From Brevibacterium aurantiacum (GTDB lineage Bacteria > Actinomycetota > Actinomycetes > Actinomycetales > Brevibacteriaceae), in contig NZ_FXZB01000002.1 of assembly GCF_900169065.1 (NCBI RefSeq), forward strand, positions 62,001 to 126,000: a DNA stretch of 64,000 nucleotides. Direction: 5' to 3'. The notes under the pieces were generated by a model that was not told where the DNA came from, did not search any database, and saw nothing but the letters and a program-made list of their open reading frames with translations. Each line of letters begins with the position of its first letter. The first letter of the stretch is position 1. The position numbers and the translations under genes were made by a program. Shown in pieces: positions 17,468 to 25,867 of the stretch.

Positions 17468-18946
17468 GTGAGCACGGAGAATCAGGAACTCGATGCTGAG
17501 GTGATCGTCGTCGGAGGGGGCAACGCCGGCTTCACCGCAGCACACGCTGCCCGCGAAAGAGGACGATCGGTCATACTTCTCGAGGCGGGGAGCGACGACA
17601 GTGCCGGCGGAAACAGCTTCTACACTGCCGGTGCCACCCGCATCGTCCACAACGGGATCGACGACCTGACCGACCTGGTGGAGGCCGATGACCGCCACTC
17701 CGTCAGTGAGGTCCCGCCCTATTCGAAGGACGAGTACATCGCCGACCTGGTCCGGGTCACCGAAGGACGAACCGACCTCGAGCTCGCCGACGTCCTCGCC
17801 GAGGAGTCTCACTCGACTCTCAGCTGGCTGAAGTCGCTGGGCCTGAAGTACCGCCTGATGTATGAGCGCCAGGCCTATGAGCGTCCCGACGGCTCCTACC
17901 TGTTCTGGGGCGGACTGCACGTGGGCAATGTCGACGGCGGCCAGGGCCTCATCGCCGACCACACCGCAGTCGCAAAGCGGATGGGCACCGACGTCCGATA
18001 CGGTCATCGCGCCACGGAGCTGCTCGTCGAAGACGGTCAGGTGCGCGGAGTCAGCGCCGAGACCCCGGACGGGACGGTCACACTGCGCGCAGAATCCATC
18101 GTCCTCACCGCAGGCGGATTCGAAGCCAATGCCGAGATGCGCGCCGAGCACATGGGCGAGCGCTGGGCCAATGCCAAGGTCCGCGGCACTCCCCTCAACA
18201 AGGGAGACATGCTCCGCGCCGCACTCGATCTGGGAGCCGCACGCGGCGGGGACTGGTCGTCCTGCCACAGCGTCCAGTGGGACGCGTTCACCCCGAAGAA
18301 CGAATCCAACCGGGAACTCACGAACCGTCTCACCCGGCAGTCCTACCACCTCGGCGTTCTTGTCAACAACGAGGGCCAGCGGTTCCTCGATGAGGGCGCG
18401 GACTTCCGCAACTACACCTATGCGAAGTACGGCAAGGTGATTCTCGAGCAGCCGGATTCCACCGCCTATCAGATCTTCGACCGCGATCTGCGCCCGATGC
18501 TGCGCAGCGAAGAGTACGAAATGCCAGAGATCTCTGAGGTCATCGCCGACACTCTGCCCGAGCTCGCAGAGAAGCTGAACATCGATCCGGCCGCGTTCAG
18601 CGCCACAATCGAGGAATTCAACGCAGGAGTTCTTCGCGACGTCGACTTCGACCCCACGATCAAGGACGGAAAGAGCTCTGACGTCACACCGGTCAAGAGC
18701 AACTGGGCAGCACCGATCGAGTCGGGTCCCTTCTACGCCTACCCGGTCACCTGCGGAATCACCTTCACCTTCGGTGGGCTGAAGTCCGACCTCGAGGGAC
18801 GCGTGCTCAACGAATCGGGTCAGCCGATTCCCGGACTGATGGTGGCCGGCGAGATGCTCGGTGGCCTCTTCAGCCTCAACTATCCCGGCGGTTCCGGACT
18901 GGCCGCAGGCTGCGTCTTCGGTCGCCGCGCCGGTTCCATCGCCTGA
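17468..18946 (+). CDS. tcuA: FAD-dependent tricarballylate dehydrogenase-like flavoprotein
   Basis: A 492-residue flavoprotein of the fumarate reductase/succinate dehydrogenase group. The dinucleotide-binding motif VIVVGGGNAGFTAAHAARERG is at residues about 10-30, GGNSFYTAGATR follows as in TcuA and KstD-like enzymes, and the C-terminus has FGGL, VAGEMLGGLFSLNYPGGSGLAAGCVFGR. TcuA converts tricarballylate to cis-aconitate. The GTG start at 17468 has AAGGAGG upstream. The divergent tct transporter and the GntR gene downstream support carboxylic acid catabolism. The exact substrate is inferred; other short-chain diacids are possible. Confidence 0.75.
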   Translation: MSTENQELDAEVIVVGGGNAGFTAAHAARERGRSVILLEAGSDDSAGGNSFYTAGATRIVHNGIDDLTDLVEADDRHSVSEVPPYSKDEYIADLVRVTEGRTDLELADVLAEESHSTLSWLKSLGLKYRLMYERQAYERPDGSYLFWGGLHVGNVDGGQGLIADHTAVAKRMGTDVRYGHRATELLVEDGQVRGVSAETPDGTVTLRAESIVLTAGGFEANAEMRAEHMGERWANAKVRGTPLNKGDMLRAALDLGAARGGDWSSCHSVQWDAFTPKNESNRELTNRLTRQSYHLGVLVNNEGQRFLDEGADFRNYTYAKYGKVILEQPDSTAYQIFDRDLRPMLRSEEYEMPEISEVIADTLPELAEKLNIDPAAFSATIEEFNAGVLRDVDFDPTIKDGKSSDVTPVKSNWAAPIESGPFYAYPVTCGITFTFGGLKSDLEGRVLNESGQPIPGLMVAGEMLGGLFSLNYPGGSGLAAGCVFGRRAGSIA

Positions 18947-19008
18947 TCAGGATCGCACCGATCTCAGGGTGATGCGCCCGCCGGGTCGCTCTGGAACCAG
19001 TCGTTTGG

Positions 19009-19058
19009 TACGCCATGGCTTCTCGTTCTCGCACTGTCGAGGCAGGAGCCATGGCGTA
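19009..19058. repeat. 12-bp inverted repeat before the GntR gene
   Basis: TACGCCATGGCT (19009-19020) is repeated inverted at 19047-19058 with a 26-base spacer. It ends two bases before the TGTATACA operator. It may be the end of the tcuA transcript or part of the regulator's control region. Confidence 0.5.
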
Positions 19059-19059
19059 C

Positions 19060-19067
19060 TGTATACA
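19060..19067. promoter_or_regulatory. TGTATACA operator upstream of gntR
   Basis: The second exact copy of TGTATACA lies 48 bases before the GntR start, in the sequence ACTGTATACATAG. Its location fits autoregulation and links the regulator to the tct/tcuA region. Confidence 0.55.
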
Positions 19068-19114
19068 TAGTGCTCGAATGTGATACAAACCAGCCAGAAG
19101 GGACGTGCGGTCGT

Positions 19115-19798
19115 ATGAAGAACTCCGCTGCCGCTCAACTGACAGATCGCGATTCGATCTTCGAAGCGGTCAGGATGGACATTCTTGACGGAACCATCCC
19201 ACCGGGAACTCAGCTCAAGGAAGTTGCCCTTGCCGAGCGCTTCGGAGTCTCACGGACCCCTATCCGGGAAGTGCTGAGCCGACTGGAAGAAGCCAGCCTC
19301 GTCTCTCGTAAGGCGCGCGGCCTCGAGGTCGCTGCCATCGACACCGAGAAGATCGTCCAGGTCTATGACACACGGATCCTGCTGGAAGAGGAAGTGGCCG
19401 GACAGGCCGCCATGGAGCGCTCGATTCGCGACGTGTTCCAGCTGCAGGCACTGCTCGAACGAGACCGCACACTGGTCGACGCCAGTGACCGCACCTTGAT
19501 TCGCAGCAATCTGGAATTCCACGCCGCGGTGTGGTCGGCTGCTCACAATCCCGTGCTCGAAGATCTGCTCAACAGGCTGACGACCCACCTCGTCCACGCA
19601 CCGCAGTCCACTTTGTCCATCGGCAATCGCTGGGCAGAAGCGCTCGACGAGCACGAGGCTCTGATCGGCGCCATCGAGAACAGAGATTCCGGTCGGGCTC
19701 GCGAGATCGCCCGCGGCCATTTCACCACAGCGCGCTCAATCCGTCTCGATATGCTTCGCCAGATGGTGCTCGAGCAGCAGATCTCGGATCTGAACTAG
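19115..19798 (+). CDS. GntR-family (FadR/FCD) regulator of the carboxylate genes
   Basis: A 227-residue regulator. The N-terminal winged helix has GTIPPGTQLKEVALAERFGVSRTPIREVLSRLE, the GntR signature, at residues about 25-60. The C-terminal FCD domain includes the metal-binding pattern DTRILLEEE, FHAAVWSAAHN and DEHEALIGAIENRD. The ATG at 19115 is preceded by AGAAGGGAC at slightly long spacing; an in-frame start at 19070 lies in the operator region. It follows the tcuA-like gene on the same strand and probably senses a carboxylic acid, releasing TGTATACA sites. Confidence 0.82.
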   Translation: MKNSAAAQLTDRDSIFEAVRMDILDGTIPPGTQLKEVALAERFGVSRTPIREVLSRLEEASLVSRKARGLEVAAIDTEKIVQVYDTRILLEEEVAGQAAMERSIRDVFQLQALLERDRTLVDASDRTLIRSNLEFHAAVWSAAHNPVLEDLLNRLTTHLVHAPQSTLSIGNRWAEALDEHEALIGAIENRDSGRAREIARGHFTTARSIRLDMLRQMVLEQQISDLN

Positions 19799-19811
19799 AT
19801 CGTCTAACGGC

Positions 19812-21431
19812 TCAGGCCGAATACACCGCGTCCCCACCGACATATGTCGCGCGCACGTCGATGTCCGCGATCCCGTGCGGGTCGATAGTCAGTGGGTTGT
19901 CGCCGAGGACGGTGAAGTCGGCGAGGTATCCCGGTGCCAGCCGACCCTTGTAGGACTCCTCCCCTGAGGCTTCGGCAGATCCGAGGGTGAAGATCGACAG
20001 CGCCTCGGCGGCCGTGACCTTCTGCGAGGCTCCGACAGTGATCCCGTCGTCGACGCCCGTGCGGGTGACCAGGGACTGCAGTCCGGACAGCGGCTGGTAG
20101 GGCCCGCACGGATAGTCCGAGGACCCGGCGACCGTGACACCGGCGTCGAGGAATGCCCGGTGGGCGAACATCCGCCCCATCCGCTCCTCGCCGTACCAGG
20201 AATTCAGCGCCCCGCCGTGATAGCCGGGGTAGCCGGCGAAGGGGACCGCGATGGCGCCGAGGCGGTGCATCCGCTTCAGAATGTCGTCGTCGATGAGGCT
20301 GCAATGTTCGATCCGGTGCCGCAGTCCCGGGCGCGGGATCCGGGCGGCAACGTCTTCGAGGGCGTCGAGGACGAGGCGGATCGCGGCGTCACCGTTGGCG
20401 TGGACGCCGACGCGGTTGCCGTCGGTATGGACACGTTCGACGTTGGCCCGCAGCTCCTCGGTCGAGGTGGTCTGCACGCCCTGGTAGTTCGGGTCGGTGA
20501 AGGGTTCGGAGAGCAGGCAGGTCCGCCCGCCGATGGCTCCGTCGAGGAATGCCTTGACGCCGATCAGCTTGAGCCGATCATCGCCGAATCCGCTGCCCAC
20601 CCCGAGGTCGACGGCCTTGTCGTAGTGGTCGATGGACAGGAGCATGCCGATGCGCATGCTCAGATCGCCGGCATCGCGCACGGCCGAGAGAATCGAGATG
20701 TCCTGTGGACTGATGAGGGCGTCGCAGATCGACGTCAGTCCGGCGGCGTTCCACTGCGCGATGGTCCGTGCCGCTCCCAGCTGCAGGTCCTCAACCGTGT
20801 CGCCGGTAATGAACCGCTCCCCGCGGGCAGTGGCAGGCATCAGCACATTCATCAGCGCCCGTTCGATGAGCTTCCCGTTGAGCCGACCATCGGAATACCG
20901 GTCATAGCGCCCGCCGTCCGGGTCGGGCGAGGACTCCTCTATGCCCAACCACCGCAGTCCCGCGGAGTTGACCACACCCCAGTGTCCGGCGACATGGCTG
21001 ACGACTACCGGGGTCTCCGGGGCGATCCGGTCGAGGTCATCGCGGAGGATGATCCCGGTCTTCTCATCGTCATAGCGGCTGCCCTTGACCCACACCCCCG
21101 CCGAGGTGGCGCTCACCTCGGCGGCGATCGTGTCCAGAAGTGCGGGGACCGTTCCCACTGCCGCGTGCGAGAGGTCGAGGTGGAGGGCATCGCCGGCGGT
21201 CATCGCCAGGTGGATGTGGGCGTCGTTGAGGCCGGGGATGATGGTCGAGTCACCGAAGTCGAGCACCTCGGCGCGGGGGAACCTGTCGCGCAGCTCTGAC
21301 AGTGCGCCGGTGGCAGTGATCATCTCACCGGTGACGGCCAGTGCCTCGGGGTCTGGCTTGGGAGCCGACGCTGAACCTGCCTGTGCCGCGATCGCCTTCG
21401 CGCGCACGATCGTCGGTGTTCTCTCCTCCAT
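19812..21431 (-). CDS. YtcJ-like metal-dependent amidohydrolase
   Basis: A 539-residue amidohydrolase of the YtcJ/LAF3 subgroup. The metal site begins with PGLNDAHIHLAM, where family members have GxxDxHxH. Later come KLIGVKAFLDGAIGGRTCLL with the probable carboxylated Lys, VGVHANGDAAIRLVLDALE, RHRIEHCSL and the Asp in AGSSDYPCGPY. The C-terminal GYLADFTVLGDNPL completes the composite beta domain. Substrates of this family are mostly unknown. It ends 14 bases from the convergent gntR stop. Confidence 0.82.
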   Translation of the reverse strand: MEERTPTIVRAKAIAAQAGSASAPKPDPEALAVTGEMITATGALSELRDRFPRAEVLDFGDSTIIPGLNDAHIHLAMTAGDALHLDLSHAAVGTVPALLDTIAAEVSATSAGVWVKGSRYDDEKTGIILRDDLDRIAPETPVVVSHVAGHWGVVNSAGLRWLGIEESSPDPDGGRYDRYSDGRLNGKLIERALMNVLMPATARGERFITGDTVEDLQLGAARTIAQWNAAGLTSICDALISPQDISILSAVRDAGDLSMRIGMLLSIDHYDKAVDLGVGSGFGDDRLKLIGVKAFLDGAIGGRTCLLSEPFTDPNYQGVQTTSTEELRANVERVHTDGNRVGVHANGDAAIRLVLDALEDVAARIPRPGLRHRIEHCSLIDDDILKRMHRLGAIAVPFAGYPGYHGGALNSWYGEERMGRMFAHRAFLDAGVTVAGSSDYPCGPYQPLSGLQSLVTRTGVDDGITVGASQKVTAAEALSIFTLGSAEASGEESYKGRLAPGYLADFTVLGDNPLTIDPHGIADIDVRATYVGGDAVYSA

Positions 21432-21555
21432 GGGATGCTCCGTCTCTGCAGCTGGTGTGAGTTACCCACCATCGTGCCACCTCACAGCACCCAACACCGT
21501 GGACCAACGACCGCCGAGATTCCCGGACGAACGCCGCTCAGTCGTCCCAGTCGTC

Positions 21556-22764
21556 TCAGTCGTCGAGCAGGGCAGCAGCGTACATGGGGCGGGCGGCATC
21601 GGCGCTCGGCGGGTGGAACAGCCCGGCGGTCGCATCTCGGTAGAGGCGTGAGAGTTCGTGGCTGTTGTCGAAGCCGCTGCCTCCGGAGCACATGAGCGCT
21701 GTCTCGGCAGCGTGACGAGCCGCATCGGACGCCTTGATCCGTGCTCCCACCAGGCGCAGCGGCCAACCGGAACCATGGTCGACCAGGGCGTCGAAGTCCC
21801 TGGTGTAGGCATCGAGCATGGCGGGAACGGACAGGTAGTCGAGGTGCGCGTCGGCGAGGCGAGCGCGGGTCTCGGGCACCTCGGCGAAGGTGGTTCCGGC
21901 CTTCGCTGACTTGCGCTTATTCAGTCCTGCGGCCCCGAGTTCCAGAGCGCGAGCGGCCACACCGGCATAGACGGAGGCGATGAGCAGCTGGAAGTTGCTC
22001 GTGATCGCGAAGGTCAGCGGGTCGGGGTGCTTGCCGGCGGGGATGGTGCGTGAGACGCGTTCGGGGCGCATGGGGACCTTGTCGAGGATCGTCGCCCGCG
22101 ACTGCGAGGCCCGCATGCCCATGACGTCCCAGTGTTCGGAGACCGTGATGCCCTGAGCGCTGCGTTCGATGAAGCCGTAGACCAGCTGTCCCTCGGCGGG
22201 TTCATCCGCATCGGGACCTGCGAAGCTCGCGTCATCATGTTCGATCGCCCCATGGACGATGAGTCGCGTCCACACGGGTGAGAGGGAGGTGAAGATCTTC
22301 ACGCCGGTGAGCAGGTAGCCGCCGTCAGCGGTCGGTTCGGCCACCGTGTTCGAGCCCTGCATGACCCAGTCGTTGGAGGGTTCGGAGATGCCGAAGGCGA
22401 AGATCTCCCCGGCCATCGCCTCTTCGAACACCCAATTCAGGGAGGCGTCGCCGCGGTCGTTGAGTGCCTTGACGACGCCGGTGCACATGAGGTGCATGTT
22501 GATGGCCAGCGCGGTGGCAGGTGCCGCCGAGGCCAGGCGCTGCTGGAGTCGGGAGACCTCGTGCAGGCTCAGTCCTGGACCCCCGTAGGCGTCGGGGACG
22601 AACAGGGTGAGGTAGCCCAGGGATTTCAGTTCTTCGAGGTCTTCGTCGAAGAACCGGTTCTCCCGGTCGTAGACGCCGGCGCGTTCGCGGAAGCGCTCGA
22701 GCACCTCGGCGGGGAGGTATTTCTCGGCCAGTTCGCCGAGGTGGGTCTCGCGGTCCGTCATCAT
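21556..22764 (-). CDS. acyl-CoA dehydrogenase-like flavoprotein
   Basis: A 402-residue protein with the acyl-CoA dehydrogenase fold: N-terminal helices (LGYLTLFVPDAYGGPGLSLHE), a middle strand domain (FGISEPSNDW, GYLLTGVKIFTS, MGMRASQSRATILDKVP) and a C-terminal helical domain. The usual catalytic Glu segment near the end (YEGTxE in many members) is replaced by LFHPPSADAA after LYRDATAG, so it may act as a variant dehydrogenase or a flavin monooxygenase-like enzyme. It is the third gene of an operon after an adenylating ligase and a ketosynthase. Acyl-ACP or acyl-CoA substrates are likely, but none is shown. Confidence 0.75.
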   Translation of the reverse strand: MMTDRETHLGELAEKYLPAEVLERFRERAGVYDRENRFFDEDLEELKSLGYLTLFVPDAYGGPGLSLHEVSRLQQRLASAAPATALAINMHLMCTGVVKALNDRGDASLNWVFEEAMAGEIFAFGISEPSNDWVMQGSNTVAEPTADGGYLLTGVKIFTSLSPVWTRLIVHGAIEHDDASFAGPDADEPAEGQLVYGFIERSAQGITVSEHWDVMGMRASQSRATILDKVPMRPERVSRTIPAGKHPDPLTFAITSNFQLLIASVYAGVAARALELGAAGLNKRKSAKAGTTFAEVPETRARLADAHLDYLSVPAMLDAYTRDFDALVDHGSGWPLRLVGARIKASDAARHAAETALMCSGGSGFDNSHELSRLYRDATAGLFHPPSADAARPMYAAALLDD

Positions 22765-22808
22765 GTCTCCTCGTTCACGGGGTCGGGTTGTTTACCGGTT
22801 CAGGTTGC

Positions 22809-24158
22809 TCAGTGGGGCCTGCGCAGAATGATGGCGCCGTTGTGCCCGCCGAAGCCGAAGGAGGTCGACAGCACCGTATTGATCGAGTCCCCAGAGGTGC
22901 GCGCCTGACCTGCGACGATGTCCCAGCCGTCGAATTCCGGATCGCCGAGGTTGAGCGTCGGCGGCAGCCTCTGTTCCGCCATCGTGCGGATGGCGATGAT
23001 GGCCTCGACGACTCCGGAGGCGCCGAGGAGGTGGCCAGTGGACGACTTCGTGGCGCTGATCGGAATCGAGTGCGCGGTCTCCCCGAGCGCGGATTCGAAG
23101 GCCTTGAGTTCGGCGGCATCTCCGGCAGGGGTGCCGGTGGCGTGGGCATTGATGTGGTCGATGTCGTCGGCCCCGAGGCCGGCATCAGCCAGGGCCTGGG
23201 TCACCGCCGAGGCGGCACCTCGCCCCTCGGGGTGCGGGTTCGTCGGATGGTGGGCGTCGCTGGCGGCGCCGAATCCCGCGAGCTCGGCGAGCACACTCGC
23301 CCCACGAGCAGCGGCACTCTCTTCGGATTCGAGGAGGATCGCCGCGGCGCCTTGGCTCATGACGAATCCGTTTCGGTCCTTGTCGAAGGGTCTGCTGGCA
23401 TGGGTGGGATCGCCTTCGAAACCGGCGGCGAGGGCTCGCATGTTCGCATTCGAGGCCAGGTTGACCGGGTTGAGGCAGTCCTCCATTCCGACGACGAGGA
23501 CCGCGTCGGCGTAGCCGTGGCGGATGCGTCGCATTCCTTCGCCGAGGCCGATCGCCCCGCTGGCGCAGGTGGCCGAGACTCCCTGTCCCGGTCCGCGGAA
23601 GTCGAAGCGCTGGCTCAGCAGTGCCGCGGCGGAGTCGGGTGCGCCGTGGATCGCCAATGTCAGGGGCACCGAGCGGGGTCCACCGTCGACGAGTGAGCGT
23701 GTGGCATTCTGCATGGAGTCGACAGGCCCGGAACCGGTGGCGGCGATGACAGCGACACGGGATCGGTCCCAGGGGAGCTCGTCAGCCTCATCGGTCTGCG
23801 CTCCCGCCGCGGCTCCCGACCGTGCAGTCCCTGCATCCGGCCGAGCGATCCCGGCCTGGGCGAGAGCTTGGCCGCCGGCGGCGATGGCCCAGTGCTGAAC
23901 CGGGCTGAGTCGGCGGGCGAGCGCTCGGGGCAGCACCGCCTCGGCGTCGAAGTCCTTCACCTGGCCGCCGATGCGCACGGCCAAATCCGTGAACTCTTCG
24001 CCTTCGAGCACGCCGATCGCGCTGTGACCGTCGACGACGGATTTCCACAGGGAGTCGACGTCGTTGCCGCTGGGCGTGATTGCGCCCAAACCGGTGATGA
24101 CGACGCGGCGGCTCGCCGTGCTCTGCACGTGCCGAGCCTCGGGTGTCGATGCGCTCAC
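22809..24158 (-). CDS. beta-ketoacyl-ACP synthase (FabF-like)
   Basis: A 449-residue decarboxylating ketosynthase. The catalytic triad is intact: Cys198 in SATCASGAIG, His339 in NAHATGTPAGDAAE and His376 in KSSTGHLLGASG. The C-terminal FGFGGHNGAIILRR is typical. A low-complexity insert (TARSGAAAGAQTDEADE, residues 111-127) is unusual for FabF. It overlaps the upstream ligase by four bases. A FabF next to a private acyl ligase and a flavoprotein, away from other fatty acid genes, suggests a dedicated pathway rather than bulk fatty acid synthesis. No acyl carrier protein gene is seen nearby. Confidence 0.85.
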   Translation of the reverse strand: MSASTPEARHVQSTASRRVVITGLGAITPSGNDVDSLWKSVVDGHSAIGVLEGEEFTDLAVRIGGQVKDFDAEAVLPRALARRLSPVQHWAIAAGGQALAQAGIARPDAGTARSGAAAGAQTDEADELPWDRSRVAVIAATGSGPVDSMQNATRSLVDGGPRSVPLTLAIHGAPDSAAALLSQRFDFRGPGQGVSATCASGAIGLGEGMRRIRHGYADAVLVVGMEDCLNPVNLASNANMRALAAGFEGDPTHASRPFDKDRNGFVMSQGAAAILLESEESAAARGASVLAELAGFGAASDAHHPTNPHPEGRGAASAVTQALADAGLGADDIDHINAHATGTPAGDAAELKAFESALGETAHSIPISATKSSTGHLLGASGVVEAIIAIRTMAEQRLPPTLNLGDPEFDGWDIVAGQARTSGDSINTVLSTSFGFGGHNGAIILRRPH

Positions 24159-25735
24159 AGTCGCTGTCCCTGTCCGTCCATGATGAGGTCAACGGTCTCG
24201 GCGCGCCGAATCTTCCCGCCCACGGTTCTGGGCAGCTGTTCGAGCCGATAGATGCGACGCGGAACGAACTGGGGTGCCAGGTGAGTGCGCGCATGGTTGA
24301 ACAGCGCAGCCTTGTTGATAATGGGTCGCGCTGTGCCGGCAACGGGCCCCGGTGTGCCGGGGCCGGTTTCGATCACGAGGACGATGATGCTGCCCAATGC
24401 GGGGTCGTCGAGGGCGATCGCGCAGACCTCGCCGAGGTTGTCGTAGGTCTCGAATGCCCGCTCGACCTCCGGCAGGGAGACCTTGTGCCCACCGGTGATC
24501 GCAATGTCCCCGGCCCGCCCGGCCAGCTGCAGCATCCCGTCCACCATGCGGCCCTGATCATCGACGCTGGCCCAGCCGTCCTGACCGCGCAGCACTGCGT
24601 CGGTGGTGCCGGTGACGTAGCCATAGGAGCAGGCCGCAGCCTGGATCCACAGGGTGCCGATTTCCCCCTCGGGGACCTCGCCGCCGGACTCGCTGCGGAT
24701 CTGGGCGCCGATGCTCGGATAGATGGTGATCCAGGTGCCGTCACCATCGCGGCTGTCACCGATGAATCCGATCTCCGCGGCACCGTAATAGCTGATCAGG
24801 CGCGTGTTCGGAAGGATTTCGCCGAGGCGGTTGCGGATGCTCGCGGGCAGGTTGGCTCCGCCTGTGACGACGAGATCCAACTCGGTGAAACGTTCGGGGT
24901 CACGGCGGGCCGCCTCGGCGAGGGCACGGACGACTGCGGGGACGGCGACGACGCGGGTGATGGCCTCGGCGGCGATGCGTCTGCCCATCGTGATCGGGTC
25001 GAACTCGTCGGCAACGTGCACGCTGCCCCCGGTCGCGAGGCTCTCGATGACGGCGTAGAGCGTGAGGCTGTAGGACACCGGACCGGGTGCCAGGGTTGCG
25101 ACGCCGGGCAGCGGTTCGAGGTGGGCCGAGGAGACTGCGACGTTGTCGCGGTACTGCTGGCGGGTCTTGATGAAGGCCTTTGGATTGCTCGTCGTCCCAG
25201 AGGAGAAAAGCATGAGGAAGGGCTCGGACGCATCGCGGACGGTGGGCGCAGGGGCGGGAGGTGCGGGCGCGAGAGGTGCAGTCACTTTCGCTGCGACGGC
25301 GGCTTCGCGGGCTCGGAAGTCGGCGAGACCGATGACTGTGCCGGTCCAGGTGGAGGCGGCGAGCGCCTCGGCGAGGGCGGTGGAGTCGCTGATGACGAGG
25401 CCGATTCCGGTGGCCCGGATGATGCCGAGCTGGTGGGCCATGGGCCAGCGCGGATCGATGGTCGCGGACACGGCGCGATAGCCGGCGAGGCCGGCGATGA
25501 TGCGCGAGGTGTCGAACGCCGAGGTGGCACTGATCGCGGTGATGGGGATGCCCTCGGTCTCCGGCGCGGGAGTCGGCGGGACAGACTGCGCCCGATGCAG
25601 CTCATCGACGACGGCGAACATCGACCGGGAGTCCTCGAAGAGCTCAGCGTACGTCAGCGCCTCGCCGGAGCCGACGAGGGCAAGCTGCTCGGGGTGGCTG
25701 TCGGCGACATCGAGGATCGTCGAGGTAATCGGCAC
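24155..25735 (-). CDS. AMP-dependent acyl/aryl ligase
   Basis: A 526-residue adenylate-forming enzyme. Motifs in order: P-loop FSSGTTSNPKAF (about residue 190), YYGAAEIGFIGDS (A5), GWASVDDQGRM with the ribose-binding Asp (A7), LAGRAGDIAITGGHKV (A8 and hinge) and the catalytic Lys in PRTVGGKIRR (A10). It would activate a carboxylic acid as an acyl-AMP and load CoA or a carrier protein. It is the first gene of a ligase, ketosynthase, flavoprotein operon. The N-terminal domain has a Pro/Ala-rich insert (APLAPAPPAPAP). Substrate is not predictable by eye. Confidence 0.82.
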   Translation of the reverse strand: MPITSTILDVADSHPEQLALVGSGEALTYAELFEDSRSMFAVVDELHRAQSVPPTPAPETEGIPITAISATSAFDTSRIIAGLAGYRAVSATIDPRWPMAHQLGIIRATGIGLVISDSTALAEALAASTWTGTVIGLADFRAREAAVAAKVTAPLAPAPPAPAPTVRDASEPFLMLFSSGTTSNPKAFIKTRQQYRDNVAVSSAHLEPLPGVATLAPGPVSYSLTLYAVIESLATGGSVHVADEFDPITMGRRIAAEAITRVVAVPAVVRALAEAARRDPERFTELDLVVTGGANLPASIRNRLGEILPNTRLISYYGAAEIGFIGDSRDGDGTWITIYPSIGAQIRSESGGEVPEGEIGTLWIQAAACSYGYVTGTTDAVLRGQDGWASVDDQGRMVDGMLQLAGRAGDIAITGGHKVSLPEVERAFETYDNLGEVCAIALDDPALGSIIVLVIETGPGTPGPVAGTARPIINKAALFNHARTHLAPQFVPRRIYRLEQLPRTVGGKIRRAETVDLIMDGQGQRL

Positions 25736-25867
25736 GTGCAGCCTCCAGTCTTCTGCGATCTGGCTGGATCCGGGGTCCTCGGTCAGCCGCCGGGATCGTC
25801 ACCCCCGACACACGAGTCAGTATAGGAGGAGTGGGATCACGTCGCAGACCTAGTCACGTCGAACGGT

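Noticed and set aside
24143-25825. Plus-strand open frame of about 560 codons over the ligase gene
   Set aside because: The minus strand carries a complete set of adenylating-enzyme motifs; the plus-strand frame has only Gly/Asp/Arg-rich antisense sequence.
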